Source: BOG-938 sp035524315
GTDB taxonomy: Bacteria > Pseudomonadota > Alphaproteobacteria > Caulobacterales > Caulobacteraceae
Direction: 5' to 3'
Length of the DNA stretch: 64,000 bases
Assembly (NCBI GenBank): GCA_035524315.1
Contig: DATKPD010000079.1
Coordinates: 1-64,000, forward strand
How positions within the stretch are numbered: position 1 is the first letter of the stretch; the number at the start of each line of letters is the position of its first letter. Below the pieces are notes generated by a model. The model searched no databases. It was given only the letters and a program-made list of their open reading frames with translations, and was not told the origin of the DNA. The position numbers were made by a program, and so were the translations under genes. Shown one piece after another: positions 1 through 5,898 of this stretch.

Positions 1-120
1 GGGCGTGGGGGCGGGGCGGGCGGCGCCCGCCAGCATGGCCACCACCAGGAGCGGCAGGCCGATGAAGAACAGCAGAAGCCCGACGAACACGCCGGCCACC
101 GTGATGACGAACTGCTTCAT
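1..120 (-). CDS. sppA: SppA-like signal peptide peptidase, N-terminal fragment (runs off left edge)
   Basis: Only the first 40 codons are inside the window. From an ATG at 118-120 on the minus strand it reads MKQFVITVAGVFVGLLLFF and then a hydrophobic stretch ending in Ala/Pro. This one-helix amino terminus resembles the membrane anchor of the alphaproteobacterial protease IV family (SppA), which cleaves residual signal peptides at the inner membrane. The catalytic Ser/Lys region lies outside the window, so the call rests on the anchor alone and another single-helix membrane protein is possible. No strong ribosome site is visible upstream. Confidence 0.5.
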   Translation of the reverse strand, partial: MKQFVITVAGVFVGLLLFFIGLPLLVVAMLAGAARPAPTP

Positions 121-229
121 GGAGTATCCCGACGCGCCCGGTCGGCGCCCGCGCAATCTAGGCGCGCGGAGGTTTCCGGCAAAGGGTCAGGCGCAAAAAC
201 GGCGTCGTTCGCGGGGGCGGGAAAGATGG

Positions 230-303
230 TCGGAGTAGCAGGATTCGAACCTGCGACCCCCGCCTCCCGAAGACGGTGCTCTACCAGACTGAGCTATACT
301 CCG
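230..303 (-). tRNA. tRNA-Pro (anticodon CGG)
   Basis: The minus strand folds as a complete cloverleaf: acceptor CGGAGTA paired with TACTCCG, D arm GCTC/GAGC, anticodon stem CCGTC/GGCGG around loop TTCGGGA, and T arm GCAGG-TTCGAAT-CCTGC. The anticodon CGG reads the proline codon CCG. CCA is not encoded. It lies between sppA and tRNA-Gln on the opposite strand. Confidence 0.93.
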
Positions 304-475
304 ACGTGAGGCGGGCCTTATAGAGCAGGCCCCCCACCCGGGCAAGCGACAGAGGCGGGTGATTTCGTCGTCGGTCCCCGAACATTTTCCCGCGCGCCCA
401 GCCGTTGCATTGGCCGGGGCCTTGCGCTATCTCCACCGCCTCCGTGACCGGGGCGACCCGTCGACGGCATCCTGT

Positions 476-549
476 TGGGGGATGGTGTAATGGTAACACT
501 GCGGTTTTTGGTACCGTCATTCTAGGTTCGAGTCCTAGTCCCCCAGCCA
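476..549 (+). tRNA. tRNA-Gln (anticodon TTG)
   Basis: Cloverleaf with acceptor TGGGGGA/TCCCCCA, D arm GTGT/ACAC, anticodon stem GCGGT/ACCGT around loop TTTTGGT (anticodon TTG, reads CAA), T arm CTAGG-TTCGAGT-CCTAG, discriminator G and an encoded CCA at 547-549. The 3' end is duplicated at 2572-2590, which marks this tRNA as the attachment site of the element that follows. Confidence 0.95.
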
Positions 550-551
550 AC
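533..551 (+). repeat. Left attachment repeat (within tRNA-Gln 3' end)
   Basis: TCCTAGTCCCCCAGCCAAC, covering the T-arm 3' half, acceptor 3' strand, CCA and two further bases. It is identical to 2572-2590. Confidence 0.8.
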
Positions 552-624
552 GCTCCCGAAGCCTCTGAAAATCAACGAACTCCTTGGTTCGTAAGCCTTT
601 GTGTAGGATTCTTGGCACACAAAG

Positions 625-1437
625 GTGGCACACAAGGTGCGACGAACGATGGAAGGTGTCGAGCTTCGGGGAAAGAGCTATGTGGCGCGCAAGCGCATCC
701 CTGACGAACTGCGCGCGGTGTTCGGCAAGCGCGAGTTCTTCGCGGCTTCAACGAACAGGAGATCGCAGCCCTGTTCACCACGCCGTTGTTTCAGGGCTGC
801 GATCAGGTCTGGGGGCGCACAGGAGCCACGCACGGCTACCGAACGACCGCAGGCGACCTTCTGGTGAAGGATGCCCGCTACTGGCTTCCTATCGTCGCCC
901 TGTGGCAGGGTTGCCGCCTCGAAGAGATCGGCTTCGCCGCCGTCGAGGAGATCAGAACGGTCGAAGGGCATATCCTGCCTCGACCTACGTCAACGCCCCG
1001 ACAATCGGATTAAGAACGAGCAGAGCAAGCGGCTGTTGCCGATCCATCCCAAGCTGATCGAACTTGGCCTCCTCGCTTATGTCGATCAACGGCGAAGGGA
1101 TGGATCAGATCGCTTGTTCCCCGACCTGCCGCACGATTTCAGGAAGGTGGCGCTGCCGAAGCGTTCGACGCGGGGCTTCTCGAAATCGTGGGGACTGTGG
1201 ATGGGCGCCAACGGATTCCCCGACCGCGACATCAACTTTCATTTGTTTCGCCATACCTTCAAGACCATGTGCGCGCCGTTGATGTCAGAGCCGATCCACG
1301 ACTTCCTGACGGGGCATAAGCACGCCCGAGGAGCGACCGCAGCGTCAGTGGGACGTGGCTATATTCACCCCACCGTCCAGCAGACATACGAGGCGATCTG
1401 TAAAGTCGATTATCCGACCTTTCCGAAACTGCCGTGA
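625..1437 (+). pseudogene. Tyrosine integrase pseudogene (DUF6538-type phage integrase)
   Basis: Remains of a phage-type tyrosine recombinase starting 75 bases after tRNA-Gln. The first part (about 649-740) reads like the N-terminal DUF6538 segment (RGKSYVARKRIPDELR). It jumps directly into the catalytic region in another frame (from 747, FNEQEIAALF, then RYWLPIVALWQGCRLEE with the first catalytic Arg). A second frame change near 965-1010 leads to the last part, with FRHTF (His-x-x-Arg), the GHK motif and the usual C-terminal end to 1437. Two frame changes and the missing middle (intact relatives are commonly 400 residues or more) make it nonfunctional. The coordinates cover the recognisable remains. 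Confidence 0.8.
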
Positions 1438-1447
1438 AGTGTCTGTT

Positions 1448-1786
1448 ATGGGCTACGCCGTAATCGACCAGTTCATCGGGGAATGGGCGGCGAGACACTC
1501 GCTCGTCTTATCGACAGATGGCGATACCGACCAATATCGGACTGTGTGGGTGTCGAGCGACGCAGGCGAGTGCTTTCAGATTTGGATCGATCCACCTGTC
1601 GATGGAACCGTTCGCATTTGGGCGGATTGCGTGGAAGGCCGACGCGAAGGTCATCCTCCCGAAGACTGGAACGCGTCCGTTGGAACATTCCCTGCCGCGA
1701 TTGAGGAAGCCTTTCAGGCCGTGATCGCTTGGATGCGTCCATCAAAGCTGCATTTCCCGAGTGCGGCGCCAGATCGGCATAGCTGA
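1448..1786 (+). CDS. Hypothetical protein in tRNA-Gln element (112 aa)
   Basis: Begins ATG at 1448, eleven bases after the integrase remnant ends, and codes a soluble 112-residue protein rich in Trp and acidic residues (for example DAGECFQIWIDPP and GTVRIWADCVEG). No signal peptide or membrane segment is visible and I do not recognise a family. Base composition is lower in GC than in neighbouring host genes, in keeping with acquisition on the element. The size and acidic, Trp-rich make-up recall small immunity or accessory proteins, but that is only an impression. Confidence 0.5.
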   Translation: MGYAVIDQFIGEWAARHSLVLSTDGDTDQYRTVWVSSDAGECFQIWIDPPVDGTVRIWADCVEGRREGHPPEDWNASVGTFPAAIEEAFQAVIAWMRPSKLHFPSAAPDRHS

Positions 1787-1817
1787 TCCGACAACAAGCC
1801 CCCGCGAAGCAAACCTG

Positions 1818-2156
1818 TCAGATCAGGTTGACTACTCGTCGCGCTGCGTCGGGATCGCCGTCTATGTATGCCGATGTCGTGGTCAGGTCGGCGTGCCCCG
1901 CCAGAAGTTGAACGTCGCGCAGGCTTCCGCCCACCAGACTTATCTTTCTCGCGCAGTTCGTGACGAATGTGCGCCGCCCCGAATGGCTTGAACAGCCCGT
2001 GACGCCGAGGCGGGCGTAGAGGTGAAAAAATCGCTGGGTGACGGTCGCGGCATCAAGCCCTTGCCGCCGTTCACTGTAAATCACGGGATCGGTCGGGGCG
2101 GGGCTACGCAGGGCGTGGATGTTGCTTCCGCCTCCATTTCGGTCAAGCTGCGCCAC
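1818..2156 (-). pseudogene. Truncated tyrosine recombinase, C-terminal fragment
   Basis: The minus-strand frame encodes only the C-terminal catalytic portion of a second tyrosine recombinase: HSGRRTF supplies His-x-x-Arg, and AGHADLTTTSAYID carries the second His and the likely nucleophile Tyr. The N-terminal DNA-binding half and the first catalytic Arg are missing. Upstream sequence on the same strand (2157-2260) does not continue the domain convincingly. It faces the tRNA-proximal integrase and differs from it, so it probably came from a separate element. Confidence 0.7.
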
Positions 2157-2186
2157 TGCCGATTACCAAGCTCGTAGGCGCAAAAT

Positions 2187-2441
2187 ATGTTCAAGTCGGA
2201 GCGGATGAAGTGGGGGCGTGTCGCGTGGGGGTGGCTGCTGCTTGGGCTTGTGTTCATCGCCATTAGTATCGGCGTTGCTGTCGGCCATTATGCGTTTGGG
2301 ATGCCGATCCACGAGGGACATAGCGGGGGGCGACTGGCGACCTCAACAGAGATTTTGACCACTCTCGTCGCCTTTGGTGCTGGCGGCTCGCTGTTTGCGG
2401 TGATGGGTGGAGCCATCCTCCTCTGTCGTAGGAAAGGCTGA
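2187..2441 (+). CDS. Small two-helix membrane protein in tRNA-Gln element (84 aa)
   Basis: Eighty-four residues with two clear hydrophobic helices, about residues 12-33 (WGWLLLGLVFIAISIGVAV) and 57-79 (LTTLVAFGAGGSLFAVMGGAIL), joined by a His/Gly-rich loop (AFGMPIHEGHSGG). The C-terminus ends in a basic CRRKG. No family is recognised. It is intact while the recombinases around it are broken, so it is either recent cargo or retained. The start at 2187 is the first ATG. Confidence 0.5.
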   Translation: MFKSERMKWGRVAWGWLLLGLVFIAISIGVAVGHYAFGMPIHEGHSGGRLATSTEILTTLVAFGAGGSLFAVMGGAILLCRRKG

Positions 2442-2571
2442 CCTACGAACGGTTCCGCGTAGCGAAAATAGTGCGTGTCGGCGCACAAACTGGTATACGG
2501 ACTTGGCACACAGCCTACGAAACCGCCGTTTCAGAGAACTGATTTGATTAGGTTTTTGAGCGGGGAACAAA

Positions 2572-2590
2572 TCCTAGTCCCCCAGCCAAC
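2572..2590 (+). repeat. Right attachment repeat (copy of tRNA-Gln 3' end)
   Basis: Exact 19-base copy of 533-551 without the rest of a tRNA. Bases before it (GGGGAACAA) do not match the tRNA. Host-type high-GC sequence resumes after it. Confidence 0.8.
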
Positions 2591-2646
2591 CGACGCGCGC
2601 AAAGCGAGCGGAGGTTGCCCGCCGGAGTAGTTGCGAAGGAGGGCCG

Positions 2647-3330
2647 ATGATTGCTCCCGATCGCTTCGGCTGGCTCAGGCCTTCCCGTCCATTGCGCTTC
2701 GCCGCCAGCGCCGCTTTGCTGAGCGCGCTCGCCGGGTGCGGGCCTCAGAGCGGCGGGGCCAACCCCAAGGCGGCGCAGCTTCAGGTGCAGGAGCGTAGCG
2801 AGCGGTTGGCGGCGGCCAAGACCGAGGCGACGCAGGCCCAGGCGACGGCCCAATCCCTGTCGCTCTCCGCCGCGGCCGACAAGGCCGCGGGCCTCAAGGC
2901 CGCCGCATCGGCGCTGCGCGACGCCGCCGCCAAACTCGACGCCGGGGTCGAGGCGGCCCCCGATTTTGGCGCCCAGGCCTTGGCCGCCTCCGCGCGCCTG
3001 CGGGCGCTGACGGGCGACCGCGCCCAGCGCTTGGCCGCGGCCAACCAGATCGTGCTCGACACCACCCAGATCGACGTCGCGCGCAGCCGCTACGCCGTGG
3101 GCCTGAACCGCCAGGTGGAGACCGGGGTGCCGGTCGACGACGATGTGCGGCGCTTCTGCGCCTCGCCGGACGCCGCGCCCTTCGGCCGCGCCTGCGCCGA
3201 CGCCCTGGCCGCCGGCGCCGCTTTCGAGCGGTCGCAGGTGCGCGCCGCCGTGGCGTTCAAGGCGTTCAAGGAAACGGTGCGTGAGGAACTCGACCGGCAG
3301 AACGCGGTGGCGGCCCAGCTCGGCCGCTAG
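2647..3330 (+). CDS. Putative lipoprotein, Ala-rich helical (227 aa)
   Basis: N-terminal signal with lipobox LAGC (Cys near residue 32), followed by a long Ala/Lys/Glu/Gln-rich segment (about residues 45-135) that should be helical, and a C-terminal part with FCASPDAAPFGRACADAL containing a possible disulfide pair. A near-ideal Shine-Dalgarno AAGGAGGG sits at 2635-2642, fixing the start. Probably an envelope-anchored protein; no family recognised. It is the first host gene after the tRNA-Gln element. Confidence 0.65.
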   Translation: MIAPDRFGWLRPSRPLRFAASAALLSALAGCGPQSGGANPKAAQLQVQERSERLAAAKTEATQAQATAQSLSLSAAADKAAGLKAAASALRDAAAKLDAGVEAAPDFGAQALAASARLRALTGDRAQRLAAANQIVLDTTQIDVARSRYAVGLNRQVETGVPVDDDVRRFCASPDAAPFGRACADALAAGAAFERSQVRAAVAFKAFKETVREELDRQNAVAAQLGR

Positions 3331-3439
3331 CGCCTCTCCGGCTTTGCGGCTGCACGGCGTTTGTCCTGGCCGCAAATCAGCCCAAACATGGCCAGGCGCG
3401 CCTGGCGCGAGGCGGGGCGCGCGCTGGTGAAAGACGCCC

Positions 3440-4114
3440 ATGTCGCAGCCGCCCGATCCGTCCGACCCTCCGGCCGACGCCCTGTCCCTGGACCCGGACC
3501 GGTTCGAGGTGCGGCCCCTGTTCGCCACCCCGTTCATCTGCGCGCCCGTGCGCTCGCCCGAGGCGCTCAACCAGGCCCTCCGCCAGGTGATCCTGGACAA
3601 GGCGCAGGGCGAGGCGGGGGTCGCGCTGAGCAACGCCGGCGGGTGGCAGTCGCCCGACGACTTCGCCGAATGGTCGGGCGAGCCGGGCCGGTTGCTGCTC
3701 GACCTGGCCCGGCGCCTGGGCGACAGCGTCACCGGCATGACGGTCGCCGGTCAGTTCTGGCGCGGCGCCCCGGAGTGGAAGATCAACGCCTGGGCCAACG
3801 TCAACCGCGCGGGCGATCTCAACAAGGCGCACCATCATCCCGGCGCCTACTGGTCGGGCGTCTACTGGGTGTCGGTCGACGAGGGCGCGCAGGGCGGACA
3901 GTTCGAGGCGCACGATCCGCGCGGCGTCATGCCCACCCTCTACGCGCCCCAGCTCAGCGTGGCCCTGCCGGGCTACCTGTCCGCCGGCGGGACCGACTAC
4001 ATCACGCCCAAGGCCGGCGTGATCTGCCTGTTTCCCGCTTGGCTGCGCCACGCCGTCCTGCCGCATGACAGCGCCGAGCCGCGCATCTCGGTTGCATTCA
4101 ACCTTTGCGTCTAG
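3440..4114 (+). CDS. 2OG-Fe(II) oxygenase family protein (TIGR02466-like)
   Basis: A 224-residue protein with the features of the putative 2OG-Fe(II) oxygenase family PF13759/TIGR02466. Likely iron ligands are a His in KAHHHPGAYWSGVYW, the Asp of EAHDPRG, and the His of FPAWLRHAVLP; the Arg in EPRISVAFNLCV would bind 2-oxoglutarate. The fold would be a jelly roll acting in the cytoplasm, and the substrate of this family is unknown to me. It sits alone ahead of the sigma factor gene, separated from it by a strong hairpin. Confidence 0.8.
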   Translation: MSQPPDPSDPPADALSLDPDRFEVRPLFATPFICAPVRSPEALNQALRQVILDKAQGEAGVALSNAGGWQSPDDFAEWSGEPGRLLLDLARRLGDSVTGMTVAGQFWRGAPEWKINAWANVNRAGDLNKAHHHPGAYWSGVYWVSVDEGAQGGQFEAHDPRGVMPTLYAPQLSVALPGYLSAGGTDYITPKAGVICLFPAWLRHAVLPHDSAEPRISVAFNLCV

Positions 4115-4170
4115 CGATTGGTATGGCCACGCTGCGCGTTGACATCGGCCGCCCCGCGCGGCGATCAAGG

Positions 4171-4202
4171 CAGCAGCGCCGGCTGGAAGACCGGCGCTGC
4201 TG
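4171..4202 (+). terminator. 12-bp perfect hairpin before the sigma factor start
   Basis: CAGCAGCGCCGG (4171-4182) pairs perfectly with 4191-4202 around loop CTGGAAGA. There is no T-run after it, so it may be a Rho-assisted terminator of the oxygenase gene or a leader structure of the sigma factor mRNA. It ends only 13 bases before the sigma factor ATG and directly abuts the ribosome site. Confidence 0.5.
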
Positions 4203-4215
4203 AGTGGAGGATGCC

Positions 4216-4830
4216 ATGGCGCCCCTCGCCGAATCGGTGACCGACGCGCGGGCGCGCTGGTTGTCGGTGCACGCCCTTCAGCACGAGCCGGCTCTGCGCG
4301 CGTGGCTGTCCTCGCGCCGCCTGCCCGGGCTCGAGATCGACGACATCATCCAGGAGACCTACGCCCGCCTGATCCAGGCCGAGAGCCTGGAGTCGGTGCG
4401 CGCGCCCAAGGCCTATATCTTCCAGACCGCATGGTCGGTGCTGGTCAGCCACGTCCGGCGCGAGCGCGTGGTCAACATGCAGGCCCTGGCCGACGTCGAT
4501 CACCTGGCCGTGCAGGCCGACGCGCCCAGCCCCGAGCAGCAAACCGCGGATCGGGACGAGCTTTTGCAGCTGGCGGAGGCCATCGCCGTCCTGCCCGGCA
4601 AGATCGGCGACGTGTTCCGGCTGCGGCGCGTGCAGGGCCTGTCGCAGAAGGCGGTGGCCGTTCGACTCGGCTTGGCGGAGAGCACGGTTGAAAAGCATAT
4701 GCGCCGCGGGCTCATGTTGCTGTTGGAGCACTTCACGCGTGGCGGATATCCGCCCCCGCAAGCGTCTAAGAAGACGAGTACGGAATTTCAGTCGGGCCAT
4801 GGCCAAGCAGAGCGCAAAAGAGATCGATGA
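4216..4830 (+). CDS. FecI-type ECF RNA polymerase sigma factor (204 aa)
   Basis: Two-domain sigma-70 relative. Region 2 is visible around residues 35-80 (IDDIIQETYARL, then AYIFQTAWSVLVSHVRRERV), and region 4 around 120-170 (LPGKIGDVFRLRRVQGLSQKAVAVRLGLAESTVEKH, a helix-turn-helix). There is no anti-sigma or C-terminal extension. Start ATG 4216 is chosen over an in-frame GTG at 4204 because GGAGG ends five bases upstream of it. The gene overlaps the following FecR gene by 32 bases, and a TonB receptor with an STN domain comes next, so it probably directs transcription of that receptor on a surface signal. Confidence 0.88.
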   Translation: MAPLAESVTDARARWLSVHALQHEPALRAWLSSRRLPGLEIDDIIQETYARLIQAESLESVRAPKAYIFQTAWSVLVSHVRRERVVNMQALADVDHLAVQADAPSPEQQTADRDELLQLAEAIAVLPGKIGDVFRLRRVQGLSQKAVAVRLGLAESTVEKHMRRGLMLLLEHFTRGGYPPPQASKKTSTEFQSGHGQAERKRDR

Positions 4831-5758
4831 GGCGGCGGCCTTATGGGTGGCGCGCCTCGATCGCGGACTGAGCGCCGAGGAAGACCTGGCCCTTCAGGCG
4901 TGGCTGGCTGACGACATCCGTCGCCTGGGCGCCTTCGCGCGCATGCGCGCCCTGTCCGCGCGCACCGAACGGTCGGCGGGACTGGGCCAGGACTACAGGC
5001 CCGAACGCTTCCGTCCCCCCAGCGCGCCGTGGCTGACACGCCGCCGCATGATCCAGTCCGGCGCGGCCGGCGGCGCCGTTGCGGCCGCGGCGGCCGGGAC
5101 CGCCCTGTGGCTCGCCGGCGCCAACGGCCGATACCAGACGCGCAAGGGCGAGGTCAGGGTCGTGGCGCTGGGCGACGGGTCGGTGGTCACCTTGAACACC
5201 GCCTCCACCCTGGCGGTGCGCTATTCCAGGACCCAGCGGCTGATCAAGCTGCTCGAGGGCGAGGCCCTGTTCGACGTGGCCAAGGATGCGGCGCGGCCGT
5301 TCCTGGTCGCGGCGGGGGACCTGAACGTCAGGGCCGTGGGCACCAGCTTCACCGTGCGGCGGCTGTCGGGCGCCCCGGTTCAGGTGCTTGTCCAGGAGGG
5401 CGTGGTCGAACTGCGCAAGACCTCGCTGGCCACGCAGCCTGTCCGGCTGTCGGCCAACATGCGCGCGGTGGGCGGCCAGGCGCTGACGGGCGCGGCGGTG
5501 CAGCCGTCGGAGGTCAAGCGCGAGCTGATCTGGCGCGAGGGGCGGATCGAGTTCGAGGGCGAGAGCCTGGCGGACGCCTCGGCCGAGTTCGCGCGCTACT
5601 CCGATACGCGGATCGTGATCGACGATCCTGAGCTGGCCCGCCTGGAGATCAGCGGCTCGTTCCAGTCGAACGATCCGGTGGGGTTCGGCCGCGCCGTGGC
5701 CGAGGCGTTTCGCGCCCGGGTTCAGGTGGGCGACGGCGAAGTGCGTCTGCTGCGCTGA
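4799..5758 (+). CDS. FecR-type anti-sigma/signal transducer protein (319 aa)
   Basis: Domain order fits FecR: a cytoplasmic DUF4880 segment (about residues 5-50, IDEAAALWVARLDRGLSAEE), a single membrane helix near 85-110 (Ala/Gly-rich, ending ALWLAG), a periplasmic FecR domain (about 120-210, GDGSVVTLNTASTLAVRYS and VRAVGTSFTVRR), and a C-terminal STN-like region (about 245-319). It should hold the preceding sigma factor and release it when the receptor signals. The translational overlap with the sigma factor gene supports co-expression. Confidence 0.88.
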   Translation: MAKQSAKEIDEAAALWVARLDRGLSAEEDLALQAWLADDIRRLGAFARMRALSARTERSAGLGQDYRPERFRPPSAPWLTRRRMIQSGAAGGAVAAAAAGTALWLAGANGRYQTRKGEVRVVALGDGSVVTLNTASTLAVRYSRTQRLIKLLEGEALFDVAKDAARPFLVAAGDLNVRAVGTSFTVRRLSGAPVQVLVQEGVVELRKTSLATQPVRLSANMRAVGGQALTGAAVQPSEVKRELIWREGRIEFEGESLADASAEFARYSDTRIVIDDPELARLEISGSFQSNDPVGFGRAVAEAFRARVQVGDGEVRLLR

Positions 5759-5777
5759 TCCCGGCCGGTCCCGGCGC

Positions 5778-5795
5778 CGCGGCGACGTCGCCGCG
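5778..5795. promoter_or_regulatory. 18-bp perfect palindrome between fecR-like and TonB receptor genes
   Basis: CGCGGCGAC followed at once by its reverse complement. It lies 20 bases after the fecR stop and about 100 bases before the receptor ATG. It could be an operator or part of a transcript end; no T-run follows directly. Confidence 0.35.
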
Positions 5796-5898
5796 CTCCT
5801 CGAAACTTTTTGCGCCGCCTCGTGGCGGATGGGCCGAAGCTCCTGCGTCTAAGTTGCATTGGGCCGGCGCAATAAGCCGGCGTTCCGGGGAGGTTCCC

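Larger units (their letters stand above)
533..2590. mobile_element. Remnant of a tRNA-Gln-integrated genomic element
   Basis: The stretch is bracketed by two identical 19-bp copies of the tRNA-Gln 3' end (533-551 and 2572-2590), the usual footprint of tyrosine-recombinase integration into a tRNA gene. Inside are an integrase pseudogene in the expected place just after the tRNA, two small intact ORFs, and a truncated recombinase on the opposite strand. The content is decayed and the length is only about 2.04 kb, so most of the element has been lost. It looks non-mobile, although an integrase supplied in trans could still use the ends. Confidence 0.8.
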
